From positions 10,308,501 through 10,372,500 of the forward strand of contig NC_135553.1 in NCBI RefSeq assembly GCF_964340395.1: 64,000 nucleotides of DNA, given 5' to 3'. Below the pieces are notes generated by a model. The model was not told the origin of the DNA, did not search any database, and saw nothing but the letters and a program-made list of their open reading frames with translations. Numbering within the stretch: the first letter of the stretch is position 1; each line of letters opens with the position of its first letter. The DNA comes from Glandiceps talaboti (Eukaryota; Hemichordata; Enteropneusta; Spengelidae). A program made the translations under genes and the position numbers. This document shows, piece by piece, positions 22,322 through 36,496 of the stretch.

Positions 22322-23196
22322 GTAAGTTGGGGAACTCGGAAGTTTATCAATCATGCATTACGCATGGTCGATGTATTTTGGTGGGATGCATTTTGTATGC
22401 GTGATTCACCATATGAATGACGACCAAAACGTTCTTATACAATGGGGAATTAAAGCTCTTGTGATGGGAGACTTTTTCGACGGATCAGTTGATAATTGTT
22501 TCGAGTTCGTCAATAAAATGCCAACAGAGTTGGCAACACTTGATTTACACCTCCGTGCCTCGTTCGAGATGACAACTAACCAGTTGTCGGTCAGTAACAA
22601 ATATTGACTGCAAAACAATATACATGTCCCCACGGTTCTTCCAAATGATTACTGTCAGTTTTTGTTAGACCCCAACAGTACTACAGTGTGAGATGACATG
22701 GAGGGTGATTTCATATCAAATTGAAATGGGGATCGCGTCAATTTTGCACATCGTGTCAATAGGTCATTAGGCCACTTTGTGAAGGGTGGGGTAGATGTAG
22801 ATTTAGATGCACTTCTACACCTGTTGACTATGAAAAGGTGCCAATGACTTAACTGTTAACAAATCAACAGGTGTCAGACAGATATACAATATATATTTAC
22901 TTATTCTTTGTGGCAAATCGTGTCAATTTTGTAAAGTAGACCACTATAAAACGGGCACATTTTATTACACCTTTAGTGGATGAAAACAAACAACATGGAA
23001 GTACAGTAACACACACCATTTAATCCCAAGTATTAGAGTATAGTATAATAAAGTGGGTGTGTCGACTTCAAATGTCTCATACCATTGAACAGATATCATA
23101 ATAAGAATGATGTAATAACTGTCCCAAGTCAAAGTTCCTGTATAAACTCTGATTGACATTTTTTTTTTAAATTACCTGTTTTATCATTAATTGCAG
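22322..23196 (+). other. MPRIP intron 2
   Basis: 875-bp GT-AG intron. Its first 300 bp are still moderately CpG-containing and hold an 84-codon plus-strand open frame (22353-22607) with no recognisable homology. A small hairpin, TGCCAACagaGTTGGCA, lies near 22519. The rest is AT-rich. Confidence 0.85.
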
Positions 23197-23262
23197 AAAT
23201 GGCAACGACGTTGTTTCATCTTTTACGAGAGTGGAGATCTGAACTATGCCTTGGATGAAAAT
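23197..23262 (+). CDS. MPRIP: MPRIP orthologue, coding exon 3 (PH domain)
   Basis: 66 nt, 22 codons, phase 0 at both ends, acceptor TCATTAATTGCAG and perfect GTAAGT donor. It encodes residues 79-100: KWQRRCFIFYESGDLNYALD and EN. This matches KWQRRFFILYEHGLLRYALDEM of vertebrate MPRIP, the second and third PH strands with the basic KWQRR patch. The PH domain must be completed by an exon right of this window, since no continuation was found in the following 40.7 kb. Confidence 0.95.
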
Positions 23263-26200
23263 GTAAGTTCAGTTCAGTTACAATTTTTTCTTCTTCACAG
23301 ATTGTGAATTATTTTCAGGAACAAATGATTATGAGGAGGACATAACTACAGTGATAAGACCCGACTCTTTTGGAATGTATTTACCGATGTATTTACAAAG
23401 TGGGAGAACATATGATCAAAGTCATACTTTGTCCTTGGATTATTTTAACTGCCTCTAAGAACTGTTGGAATGTAAAAGAAGTCATCGTACTTTAGTACTC
23501 TAGTACAACATCAAGAGTTGTGATATAAAAGTGGAAAGATTAAGAACCAAGATTTATGAAGTGGCAGTTGGTGTAAATTTAGACTAGCAAACATATAGTG
23601 CAGATACCCTTTATATTTTGTGACCTCAGATGTAACAGCTTTGATTTCCCTTGTCATCAATCTTTCTATTTTAAATGATAATAAATCGGCTGTGGAAATT
23701 CTGTAACTAGAATGGAAGTCGACACTGGACAACATTTACGACATACCAAAGTATTGCAGTACCTCAGCAATTGGAGGACATAAAATGTCAAATTAAATTT
23801 TGGGCGTACTTGAGAAAAAAATTAACTGCAATCACAAAATAGGGCTGGTCAGCAGGTTTGCTGTCACAGAGGTCATAGGTACTGTTGTAAATGCCACTGC
23901 CAGGTACTGAATGGCATGGTGTGATTTTTGGTACTCGTGCTTGATTCAGGATAATTGTACATATGTATGTGACATGTGTGCTACAAAAATGGGTATTGTG
24001 AGTTTTTATTGTGGTATTCTAGCAAGTGTTTCAATAAAGCTTGCATGTCACTGAAAAATTCTCAGATAGGTTCTCTTTTTCGTAACGCCAAAATCTTGTT
24101 TGTTGATTTCCATGATGAACTCTCAGTCTCTGAGATATATTTGTGACAACAAAAATCCCAGTCTAAGTGTATTTTAAAACACTTGTTCTTTCTGATCAAA
24201 TTTAAATGCAACATATATGTATCATATATTCAGATCAGGGAAGACCACTTCATCTATAGTGTTAGTCATCTAGAGAAGTGATTTGCATCTATTTGTTCCA
24301 AATATTTATAGTCAGAATGTCAGGTCAGCTGTTCCACAGTTCATAATATGTAGACAGTTTAGTGATTATCACCGATAGTTCATGGTCTTTAAGATGATTT
24401 GTACAGCAATAGTTGCATGTCTCTGGTGCTCTCTGATCAAAGGACTATAAAATATAATTGACTGCAAATGTCATGGTACAAACTTATCCGGCTGTGAGAG
24501 GAAGGAAAGTTCTGGCAGGTTTTCATTTCACCGAAGGTGACAAAGTAAATTAAAATATTATAAGATTTATGTCAGAAAGTGAGTTATGGATCTTGACCTT
24601 TGTGAAAAGATCAGAACATGGTGTCAAGAGAACAACAATAAGTGGTGTAGAAATGTCAATGGCAATAAAGAACAAGGTGGTTCTCAATTTTTTTGATCCT
24701 TGACATTTTAACAAGGTTGAAAGTACACACAAAAGAGTTGTTAAAAATGGTAATAGTATACACAGGCCTACTTCCTGAATGTTGACATACCTGGAGATCA
24801 TAATGAGGAGATATTATCAGAGATATTTTCCAGTTATGGCTGCAAAAGAATTTAGCATGAATAGTACAAAAATAGCAGATGTAAGCTGATTTGGTGTGAA
24901 CTATGTGTCTCAAATTCAAAGTAACCGTTGTTGAGCTGTGTTAGGTCAGCTATGTGATGTAAAAGGGTAGGAAATTTGTCTAATACCCGAGGAGATTTTA
25001 GATGCCAGGCGACTCCTACAAGTACATGTAATCTAAATGGTTGTGTGTAGTTGAGTAAAGGTGTCCTTGAGTAATCAAAGCATATAACAGTGTTGTTTGT
25101 TTTGATAATTTGTGTTCTAAAAAGCTGTACAAAGTGACAATAACAGTCCTGCAACTCTTTCTTAGTTTCTACATACATTGGACGTTCTACTTTGAACATA
25201 TAGATTATAGTGATTCTTTTTTTCAGTCCATACATCATTGTATTAAATGAAATTATTTTTCTGCTTATTTGTCTGGTCAACATCAATCAGAACAGTTCAC
25301 TGTAAACATTGTAATCTGAGAAGGTATGCATATTGTAGACAAGACACACAGACATTGGTGTGACTATTTATTTTTTAAGTTTCAAGATTTTTATAACAAC
25401 ACCAGTGTTCTGTTCACCTGTCTTATCAATATCAGTCAGTCAGAATGTTTCACTGTTTTATGAGTGGGCATACATATCATGGACAAGACACTGAGTCACT
25501 TGTGTAAATTTTATAAAAAGTTTTTGCCCAGTCATCAGATCAGCCTGACTATAAGCTTCTTTGATGGATTGGGAACCGTTCAGTGATCCTTTGTTTGTCT
25601 GGTATTTAGTATGGATTAATATACAATACATGTCTGGTTAGGGCTCACACTTGAGCTTTGCTTCCAACAACAAAGGCAAAGTTCATTATGCAGTCAGTTT
25701 CAGATAACCAGAGTATATGGAACCCTGTGATAAATCGTTTGAATTTTATAGATGAGGGAAATAGGAACTATCTTAGATATATTTCCTAGTTCCTGGTTGT
25801 TTCCCATTTCATGATATATTTAGGATCATTGTATAAACAGTATTTGTCGGGCTGCTTTATCTTGAAAGTCCTCTGCTTGTAGTCGTGAAGTGACCATATT
25901 GTTAAAGTGTTTGGATCACAGCTTATCAGTCTACATGTATTTTGCATGCAGATAGGTCTTGGTTGATAAATAACAGAAGTTGACAGTTAACTCTAAAAAA
26001 GTCTAAGGACAGGTGCAAAGATGTTACAAGGAAAATAGTGTAAATACTACTTCCATTGCAAGTCATTTAAATCAAGGTTGACAAAACATAGCCAAGAGAC
26101 TTGGCTATCTGAGATGAAAAACAAGTCTCTGAGTTAGTAAATATAGGGATGATAAAATTAGATTATTGACTGATTATTTTAGTGATTCATGTGCATTAGA

Positions 26201-27385
26201 AGGACAAAAATCCTTATGTTTCAAGTCAGATATTATGTTTAGCTTCATCACTGACGTAGCATAAAAAAAAACTAGATTGGAAAATAGAGTGCACTGTAAC
26301 TTGATGCCAATGTGGTTTGTGAGTGGAGGTGTAAATCGTAACTATACCATTATAGGAATTAGACTCTAAGATGAAGACTGAGTGAGAGCATAGCATGGGG
26401 TGAACTTGCTGCAAACCCAGTGACTTGACTATCTGGCAAGTCTCTGGGGCAACTGGTTGCATAGTCTGTGGATAGACAATCATGACAGGGGATCCGGAAA
26501 TCCACATGTTGGTGATCAGTTTAGACAGTTGAAGTCAATGACCAGTGTTGAATCTCGTGAATGAATCAAGCAATGATGTGATGGTAATGTGAGAGGACAC
26601 CTCTGGCATTCCTTCACTCCCACCATCAGAATCCATGGATGCCAATTCCATTGCTTCATGTGTCTTGATTGCTGTGTCAAGGTTTACAGCTGGAAATGTA
26701 ACCTTATCCTTATAAACATCATAGTCATAACATCTGTGGCTACTATGGGGTATATACAGATTTGACACGGAATCTATTTTCATCATTTTTCACTGGTGTT
26801 TATTTTCTGTTGTCATGAGACTGAAGAGTGCTGTATGAAAATACTATCTACGTTGAAATATGTTGAAATATGGTGAATCTTGTCAAACCACATGACAGAA
26901 AATCTGATCTATCGCTGCATCTAGGACATTATGAACCCAGGCTATACTAATTTGTGCTATTACTTCGATGACTGTATGCGTGCTTCTTTTGTGGCAGATA
27001 TAGAGATGTGATTTTCATCGCCTCACAGCTAATGCAGAGAACAATTTACTATAGTGGTCAATTCCCTAGGCAAAGACGATAAAGTTGTTGGAGAATGATA
27101 GTTCTTCAAGTGAATTACTGTACTCTCCTCAGAGCAACTCCTCTACAAACAAATCCAAATTGTTGATTATAGGAGAATTAGGGAAGTATGTGGGACTGAC
27201 ATTTCCACAAGACCCCGGTTATTTTGAGATGAGGTCTAAAGATTAGGATTATGCATACTGGCGAGGGAATTGCCACTTCACATCCTTCGAATTACTACCT
27301 GTGTATAGCGTGAATTTTACATGACAATACCTCAGTCACTTTCTCTTTTCAGGTCCATTGTTAGACATGTTAGGACTCTTATGTA

Positions 27386-28170
27386 CAGATCTCAATACAT
27401 ATGTATATATCATGGGCAGTAATGGAAACACTTCATTTGTATTTGTTAGGGTTAGCTAATGTCCAGAAAGTGGTTTGAAAATACTGACTTTGGTGTGAAA
27501 ATACAGACTCTCTTGTGGTTTGAGGTGTTTGGACTTGCACAGATCTCAATACATGTATCATGGCCAGTAATGGAAACACTTTATCTGTATTTGTTGTGGT
27601 CGGGTAATGTGTAGAGAGTGGTTTGAAAATATATCCAGAGGGATATTTGAAAATGCACAAGTTTGAAAATACTGAAATCTCAATTTTTGCTTAGATATAT
27701 ATATATATGTACCTGTTGATCTTAATACATTTTGTATGTATCATGTCCAGTAATGGAAAAGATTTCATTCGTATATTGCTAAGAGTTAGCTAACATCAAG
27801 AGAATGGTTTGAAAATGCTGACTTTGGTTTGAAAAATGTTTTGATAATACTGACTACAGCATCGTTAGTCTGTAGTGTTAGATACAAACATTTGTGCCAC
27901 GGTACCAGCCAGCACACATCGGTTACATGTAAAGAAGCCTGATAGAGCTGCACAACACGACGTATCTTACAGTCTAGAGCATCATGATAATATGCATAAA
28001 TTTTGTGTGTACATGACAATGAACTTGGACAATGATGTTAGACTGGGAACAAGATTACAGTGAAGGATTTTTGTCCTTCTAAGTTCTAATGCATATGGGT
28101 AATGGAAAGCACTTCATTTGTAGTTGTTAGAGCTAGCTAATGTCCAGAGAGTGGGTTGAAAAAATTTCAT
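27386..28170 (+). repeat. Degenerate tandem repeat, unit about 155-175 bp
   Basis: Blocks CAGATCTCAATACATGTATCATG, CCAGTAATGGAAACACTTCAT, TTGTTAGGGTTAGCTAATGTCCAG and AGTGGTTTGAAAATACTGACTTTGG recur from 27386, 27540 and 27716, with a fourth partial copy from about 28084. Units are diverged and interrupted (27840-28080). Confidence 0.8.
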
Positions 28171-29601
28171 GATGCAGAAAGCAGCATGTATTGTTATACA
28201 AATGCATTGTACCAATTACTGTTCTTAGACATGTCTCTGTGAGTGAAAGATAAAATGAAAGCAAAAGTGCTGATGTGAAATTATGAATTTTGATTATTAC
28301 CCATTACTATGGTTACTGTTGTACTATGTTGGTACTTCCAATAGTTATTTGATAGAGATATTTTTTTGGTCTGAAATGTAGACTAATGTACGATGTTATT
28401 GACAGGAGGATGCTAATTAGCATACATATTAATTTGCTGATGAAATCTGTTCACTAAATTAATTGGACATTATTAATCGTTCGGATTATCCTAGTAACTA
28501 TTATTAATACATTGTAAAATTCAAGAACAATTAGAGTGAGAGCAGTGTTATACTTTCCCCAGTTATTTGCTGCTATTATTTTATAGCTTTACACATGTAT
28601 TATAACCAGTGGATATTAATTTTGGATCGTTTGAAAGTGTTTTTACACTGTCAGTGTTAAGAAAATGTTTGTCCGATTCAATGCCCGATTCGAGTATAGA
28701 TATAACCTGTAGGGCTTGGTTATCTGTGAAGTTTGAATTAATCAAATTTGCAAGTGTGCCTTCTTTGTCATCATTTATGGTTTAATTATTCAATATAATT
28801 CAGGCCATAGTCAGTGTAGAAAATTGTGTGGTTCAACATGTATACATGTATCTTTGATGATGGTGGAAACATGAATTTTTTTAGTAAATTCCAGTGAAGG
28901 TTAGCATATATTGACTATATTTAATATAAAGCTATATAGTTGAGGGTTATTTGATGAGATAACTTTTATTTTACTATTAATAAACGTTTAGCCATCTTTC
29001 TCTGATTAAAAATAGACCAACTGGGTGATATTTTTTTGCTGATTGAATCATATGCATATATGTATAATACAGGGTTGATTGTTATAAACCACAGCTCTGT
29101 ATTGTATGTTTGTAGGATTGACTTTGAAATAAAATATAAAATTAGCAATTTTTTGGTGACATTTCTATGTCAGACAGAAATAGATTGATCTTTTTGTTGT
29201 TGCTTACAAGTACTTGTTGATCAGGAAATTGCATATGGGATTTGGTCTAAATGAAAATAGAGAATTCCATTCTGTTTGTTTATATGTTTGTGTTTTACAT
29301 GTAATAAATCATGAAAATGGTGGCTGTTAAGGTTACACTTTCTATATCATATTGTGAATAGCTTGACAACATGTATTGGCATATGTTGTATGTTTAATAA
29401 TTGGGTCAATGCATTTCATATGCAAAGTTTTCTGTTACCTGTGTTAGGATGGTTACAGTGATGTGTTGTAACAATATGTTTTGTGATAATTTATACCGTT
29501 CACAGAGAGCTGTGTTACATATTCAACCTAGCAAATCCCCAAGTTTGCTATGATGACAGTGCTGTGTTCAAATTCAGTACTGTTCTATCAATCATATTAT
29601 A

Positions 29602-29635
<34 letters not shown>
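29602..29635 (+). repeat. (TCTG)n microsatellite
   Basis: About 8.5 perfect TCTG units. A weaker echo occurs near 29812. Confidence 0.95.
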
Positions 29636-29636
<1 letters not shown>

Positions 29637-30428
29637 TCTTGCTGTTTATTTTTTCTGTCAAGATATTTACAGTGGAGGGTTGTGATACATGATTTGTGAC
29701 AATTTATGCTTTGGTGGATAACTGCATACATACTCAACTATAGCAAGTCCTGAAGTTTGCCACGATGGCAGCGATGTGTCACGATATACATTTCTGTCAA
29801 TCATGTTGTATCTGTCTGTCTTCTCATAGTTTATTTTCTATCAGGCGACTTCTTTTGATATGAAGAAAAAAGCATTTGAGTATTATATCTAGAAATGATG
29901 ACACCCCTCTCTCTACACTCGACCTGTTTATTAGCTCAGGGTAATCATATTTGAGCATGTTTGTGTGCCTACGTGCCTGGCCTACTGTGTAGTGTTTCTT
30001 CTACTAATATAGCACTCCAGCAAAGTGAGAGCTAATCAAATAACATGATGAAAATTTAGTTGACTTGACTCACAATTAGGTTTTTAGGAGACCATAAGGT
30101 TTCCAGATTGAATTGATAGACTCAGCAAGGGATATCCTATTTTTCTCTTATGTGTGCCGTAGTTGAAAGGAAGAATAGTCGAGGAAAAAATTGGATGAAA
30201 ATTTGCCAGGTTATTGCCGAAAGCAATTCCTGTATAGGCCAACCATGGTATAGCATAGTTATATTACATTTAAGTGATAAGCAATTTTTTTCATTTTACA
30301 TATTTATAAATGGTGACATTTCAATATACAGGGAAGCTATAGGCTGGTGTATGCACAGACTGGACGACATACTTAAGTTTATCATCCAGTGTATGCATAA
30401 ATTGCTTCGTATGTGTACTAAACAAACC

Positions 30429-30432
<4 letters not shown>

Positions 30433-30484
<52 letters not shown>

Positions 30485-30501
30485 ACACACACACACACAC
30501 A
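30433..30501 (+). repeat. (AC)n microsatellite
   Basis: About 34 AC units interrupted once by AT. The open frames on both strands here are repeat artefacts. Confidence 0.95.
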
Positions 30502-33424
30502 AACAAACGTATTGCAATATTTATTGACAAACATAAACTTGGTCTATTCTGTTTCACATTGTTTTTTTCATGTCGAAAAATATTGTTTTGTTTCATCAAT
30601 TGACACTCAAAAGTAGATATCCATTTCATTTTCACACCCATATTGTAACTTTAAGATGTCCAGTTGACAAAACACTTGCTATCACTGCTCTGGTTTTGGA
30701 ACCATGTTTGTAAAGTGCCAACAGTTGCCTTGTCTTCGGTTTTTGGGTTTTTTGTCAGTTGATTGATGCATCATTGTCTGCAACAGCAATACTATGGACA
30801 CCTAGACAATACTTTATTGTCCTGAGTCATCACTATGCTACTCTCCCTCTCTCTCTCTCCATTTCCCATTTCCATTACACCAGCCACCCCGAAGGTCGAA
30901 TCCATCAAATACCCTGTAAAATGTCAGGGTTTTTAAGCTGACCTCACTGGCAAGATAGTTTTATTGAGCTCTTGAAATGGCACAAAGAAAAAATTGTGCT
31001 GCTTACTAGTAATTTACGTGTATAGTCCATGCTTTCTATCAACCATGTACATTATTGGCGTTTGTGTTTAGAAAGGAATCAAGGAAAATAAACACATGCT
31101 GTGTATGTTGACAGTGAAATCTACCTAAATGAGTATACTATAATCTTTTCTTTTTTTTAATTGAAATTGATAAAAAGATCTGTTTTATCTCTTTTACTGA
31201 GTGGTAGAAGTTATAAACTGGTAGAAGTTTTATCTCTAACTGGAGACAGTCCAAAATTTGAACGTTTTAGCTTGAGGTTCGGACATTATTAAAATGTAGT
31301 TTTATGCCACCATCTTTGATTTATGGAAGTAAGATTTGAAACCGACACTGTATTCAGGTCAGAGATATGCAAATATAAATTTTGATCGTAGTACACACCT
31401 TATGTAGCAAGTAAGTCTGAATTTAAACTTCAGTTATCTGTAAATTCATGTACATACAAGGAACTTTAATCTTATTCACAGTCACATGTCATTGTCCAAG
31501 TTCATTATCATGTATAAACTCACACACAAAATCCTCCAGCACAGACTTAAATCCATTGAACAAACCCACATTCAGAGAAGTACATTTATTTTCAACATGC
31601 ACAGGATGATATGGCTTTAGGGATTTTATAGTGATATTTACTTTCCGCTACTCCTGGGAATTTTGGTTAAACCCAGATTAAATTCCATTCCCAGCCAGGT
31701 CTTTCTCTCTTTCTCTGATGACTTTACCACACATGTAAGATGACAAGGGACTGAGTTTTGTTTTCTCAAGGTCTTTGGTCTCTTTTGACAGAGTACAAAG
31801 GTTTTATGTAATGCTAGAAGTACTCCCTTTGTTGAGTTTGTTTTCAGGTGCATGTTAATGTGGTTGGATATAGTATGCTGGAAATCCTAGCACACTGCTT
31901 CAAACAAGCATTTAGCTAGCCGACTATGACTGGAGCTGGCCAGACAGGGCTTTATGACTATGTTGTACCCCACTGTGATAACTGACTGACTAACCTGTCA
32001 GATCCCTCCCCCTTAGTGTCACAAGTAGGTTTGCCATGATACAGATAAACAATTCACACCCCTATGTCAATTGCACATGTAAATTTCACCTGCTGGTGTT
32101 GTGTTTAAAAAGATGACCTATATGGGTCTTAAAAATGTTTACTTGGTAAACATTCATACACTAGCAGATGACTGCACTGACAGGCAATATAACAGTATCA
32201 CTAACATGGCAGCCACCCATCAAGTGTTGCTTGACAACCAAGGCTGATTTCAAGACAACACTGCCCCCCTGCGATCACTTCAATTAGCTTTCTCTGGTTT
32301 TATAACAGCTAAAATGAGACTGTGTTATGAAATAAGTTAAGATGTAGAGGTATTATTACTGTGTATGTATCATATAATTTGCAATGTTGTTTTGAGGAGC
32401 TCACCTCTGTATGGATTCTGTAACCTGTTCAGAGATTAATTTGTTATGCTGCTTTATGCAGAATAATCTCAATAGTATGGGGTCGAAAAGAAAGAATTCA
32501 TCTATTCTCAATATGCGTAAGTTTTATCCAATAATCTGCCGTTTTGCATAACATTGACATGAATGAAATGAGATGGAGTCTGTCTGTACCCTCACAGCAG
32601 GCATTGGAAGGGTACCAAGGTCACCAGGTACACATTCATCATGTAGATGGGAGTTTCGGTGCCAAAACTACCAATTTATGACAACACCTTAGGGCGACTG
32701 TGCCAACGTGATGTCTTCCATATCGCGGTATTATGTTCATTTTGGCATCAACCAGGTAAATAAAAATGACAGATGGTGAGGGCAGTTCCCATAAGACAAA
32801 GACTGTTGCACAGGTTGCTGAGGGGACAACATAAATTCAACACCCCAACAACCATTTAATGAATTATTCATAGACTGTGTCATGATATTATTACACTGGG
32901 GGAATGGTGATATGTATGTATGTGTATTTTACTACCAAGGTAGCCAAACTTCCATGTTTTTATTCCAGTCAGTTCATAATTTGTAATGTTCAATGCAGTT
33001 GTCATTTCCACAAGTGGAGTTTTAAAACTGCAGTGTAAAAGGCTGGGCTCAAAATTATAAGTAGTCCCTGGGCATATAGACTACTAAACAACATACTAGT
33101 ATCTAGACTACCAAAAATGATTTTTTTTTTTTTTTTTTAAATTCTGAACAATCTTGTCACGCAATCTACTATTTATGGCAGTTACTGTTCTTTTTATTTA
33201 GCACCTTAGAGGAAGTGTGTATGTGGGGCAGATATCATGTGCTTGTTCATGAGTGGCTCTGCAGATGCCTTCACTGAAGTACTTAACAATCAATGTAGGG
33301 AGGGTTATTTTTGTGTTTTTGCCCCAGATCTGCAGATTGCATGGGCTGGACAAACACGAAGAAAAAAAAAGACTGACACATCACACGAGGGTATTTAAGT
33401 GATGAAGCTGACCAGAAACAATTC

Positions 33425-33426
<2 letters not shown>

Positions 33427-33472
<46 letters not shown>

Positions 33473-33473
33473 G
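33427..33473 (+). repeat. (TG)n followed by an 18-bp G-run
   Basis: Fifteen TG units run directly into 18 consecutive G. The composite tract could adopt Z-DNA and quadruplex structures. Confidence 0.9.
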
Positions 33474-34243
33474 TTGCTTAGATATCATCAACATGGCTAT
33501 TACTATTATTAATACCCTACCCCAATTCTAAATTCAACTGGTGAAGTGCATTCTTGGTCAATAGATTAAACATCTGGTCTAGGGCATTCAATTTCCATGT
33601 TCCCCTGAGGATACATATTGATCTGTGATTGCTGTCATTTGTATAGCCATCCAAATACAGTAATTAACTAATAGTGATAGCACAGAACAACTCATAAATA
33701 TCACAACAGAAATGTTATCACTTACATGTGTTGTATCTATAAGAAAAGAGTACAATAAGTATTTATTGAGGACAGATCAAGTAGGTGAATAAATGCTGTG
33801 TTTGACTGAGAGGCAGTTGTCTCTTTAGTTTGAGTGGAGACTATGTGTCTCTTACCATGGATATCATCCTTGGTGTTAAATAACACATGTATGTTTTGGT
33901 CGTCAGGGTGCTGATTGGTTCAAACTCATCATGTGATTATACATTTCATTAGCAGGCTTGTAAGTTCATTGAAAATGACTGAAAAAGTGAAATATACAGT
34001 GTGCACATTTTTGGGAAAGAGTGAAAAGAACAAATTTGACCTTTACATGCATGCATGTATGTGTATGTATGTATGCACAAAGAAGTTATCTGAATGCTGT
34101 AGTTTTTTCAGGATATTTAGCCATTGAAATATACCACTGCCAGAGATAGCAATATGAATGATTGTCTTGCTAATAAAAATCAGATGTATGATTAGGAGTC
34201 AACTCAACTTCATTTGTAGACTGTGCAATGTAATAATGATATG

Positions 34244-34330
34244 TGGTTCCCTGTGGCTTAGTAGTTAAAGTTTGAAGACTAGCAGTCTTGAGTTCGAATC
34301 CCAAGAGGATTTTCTGTGACTGACCCAAAC
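34244..34330 (+). mobile_element. tRNA-derived SINE head (family 1)
   Basis: The internal RNA polymerase III promoter is recognisable: A box TGGCTTAGTAG at 34254-34264 and B box AGTTCGAATCC at 34291-34301, spaced as in a tRNA. It lacks a foldable tRNA acceptor stem, so it is a SINE head rather than a tRNA gene. The body may continue to about 34560 and its 3' end is not clear. It differs from the SINE at 44551. Confidence 0.7.
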
Positions 34331-35029
34331 TGAGGGTCTGTGTTCTACAGACTCAGGATTGGTAGGCTGTATCACTCAGTCGTGGGTTTACTCACAAGAC
34401 GAGTGTGAATTTGGGGGAACTTCTAAAGTAATGACTCGAACAGTTGGGAATGATTGCTCACACACAATCTACAGGTTCTATGCATTGCTGAGCCAAATGT
34501 GGGTGACTCTGGAACTGTGGACTGACTAACTTAGAAAGCCTTGACTCATGTAGTCTCAAACATGAATGGAATTCTGTAGAATTGCATGGTTGTATACATG
34601 TTTATATAAAAAATAAATGTATTAGAAAAAGTAATATGTGAAAATATTGCTTGACTTAAATCTGTGCAGATCAATTGAAATATGGAACAGTACAACACAG
34701 CAAACTAAACAGTTATATGGATATGGATTTTGACATGTAAAATAAGGTGCGCTTCAACATGTCAAGTTATATAATATTTAATAATAGCTACATGATAAAA
34801 GCCGGATTAAAAACATATAATAAAACTTAAAAGTGAGATTTTCCTCATCACAGATTTCAGTGAAAACCAAGTTATGTAACTTTTCAAAATGTGAGATGCC
34901 AGAAAAGACTAGAATTAAATCTATGATTGGATAACCATGGTAAGGCACCATGAGTTTAGGCATGTAGGTAGGATTTTAAAGCATTAAGTTATTTCAATGC
35001 CAGAACAGAGTTGGTATTGTATATAAGAT

Positions 35030-35870
35030 TAGGTATGCAGGCACCTAATGACTGCACGTATGTGTTAGTGAGGATCACCAAATGTTGTTTGATACAAAAA
35101 CTTACATATGACAATATGTAATTGTTAGAATTGGGGTCAGCAATGTTGGTTGATGCATAGACCTAAAGATGACTGATGTATGTTGCTAGCTGTTGTTGGC
35201 AATTGTTAGAATTGGGGTCAGCAATGTTGGTTGATGGGGTATACCCAAAGATGACTCTTGCATATTGTTAGCTGTAGCTGGCAATGACTACATATATTGT
35301 CCTGAGTTGTTTGATGCAATCTGCAGATGTTGTTTACTGCAGTCTGCAATTATGCTTGATGCACATGTGTTTCCAGCTGGGGTCAGCAATGATGATTGTT
35401 GCCTATTCCTAAATATGACTGACTGTTATTAATTTGGGTCAGCAACATTACTTTATGCAGATGGTGTTAGCTGGAGTGTGCAATGTTGCTTGATGGACAT
35501 GTTTTCAGCTGGTGGGGTGGGGGTTCAGCAGCAATGGTCGCTGTGTATACCTAAATATGACTAATAATATAGAACAAGATTCCTTGTTGATCTCTAGATC
35601 TGAAAGCCAACGACAAGTCTCTGGTCTAACTTGGATCAGCAATATTGCTTTATGCAGGTATTGTTAGCTGGAGTGTGTAACATTAATTGATATGTGTATA
35701 CCTAAATATAAATTAGTGTCAGTAGGTACCCTAAGGTCAGCAACATAACATTGCTTCAACAATGTTGCTTGATAATGTTATTACATAGAGTGTAATAATA
35801 TGTATGTTGGTAGCTAAGGTCAACAATGTTAATCGATGCATAAGTTGTTAATTGGAGTCGGCATCATAAA
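35030..35870 (+). repeat. Degenerate minisatellite around TTAGCTGGGGTCAGCAATGTTG
   Basis: More than ten diverged units sharing TTAG-TGGGGTCAGCAATGTTG, TTGATGCA and TATACCTAAATATGACT, spaced irregularly at about 60-100 bp. Two adjacent units (near 35127 and 35207) are closer to each other than the rest. A GATCTCTAGATCTGAAAGCCAAC...TCTCTGGTCTA block related to the 45-bp minisatellite interrupts it at about 35590. Confidence 0.75.
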
Positions 35871-36164
35871 ACATTTTAAGAATCAATACCATTCCCTGGC
35901 TTGTGATTCTCATCAATACTGTAATTACTACAGGTAGCTCAGATATTGATTGAACCATTTTAAAGCTGTGAAATGTTTTGTCGCCAGCAAGATCAGCATA
36001 TTTGCATTTGTATGATCTTTATAAGAGAGAGGGCGTCAGGTGCAGCCCTTGTATTGTTGCATCATGTGTGTAGACATGTTCATTTACGCTTCAGATGTTA
36101 CTTAAATTTTATTACATTTTCTCATATATTCATCTTACTGTCTGTGTCTGCATAATGGAGTGAG

Positions 36165-36496
36165 TTGTCATGATGGTCGAGTGGAATCTGCAAGTTGTTG
36201 CACTTGAGATTCACCACTGCTATGTGGTTCTGACTGGCTAAAGTTTCTGTGCAAAGATTGTGCTCCATTCAACCCAGTTGTATAATTGGGAACCTGGTAG
36301 GACAGCGATCACTATATGAATGTTTTAAGCCTATGTCTGTATGTGTCTACAGTGGATGCAATAGATTGCATGCTACCAGGTAATTGGGGCAAGCTGTACA
36401 GTTCTACTGTGCCAGTATATGTCTGTGCCAGGAATAATAAATTGTACAGCTCTATGATCATTGCGGAAGACATTTTATAGATGTTTATTATTGATC
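36165..36496 (+). mobile_element. tRNA-derived SINE (family 2), old copy
   Basis: A-box match TGGTCGAGTGG at 36174-36184, a decayed B box near 36205, then the same body as the 44551 copy: CTGGCTAAAGT, TTCAACCCAGTTGTATAATTGGGAACCTGGTAGGA, GCAATAGATTGCATGCT, CCAGGAATAATAAATTGTACAGCTCT. It ends in TTTATTATTG, a decayed ATT tail. Confidence 0.85.

Noticed and set aside
24852-25286. 144-codon minus-strand open frame
   Set aside because: No homology recognised, composition like the surrounding intron, no codon bias or promoter signal.
26535-26786. 83-codon minus-strand frame with acidic, protein-like segment (ASMDSDGGSEGMPE)
   Set aside because: Suggestive composition only. No splice-compatible neighbours or known family, and the adjacent sequence contains the scattered TCTCTGGG motif.
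30744-30937. Strong TTTTTTGTCAG acceptor followed by about 60 open codons on the plus strand
   Set aside because: The translation does not resemble the MPRIP PH domain and contains a CT microsatellite. No donor in a usable position.
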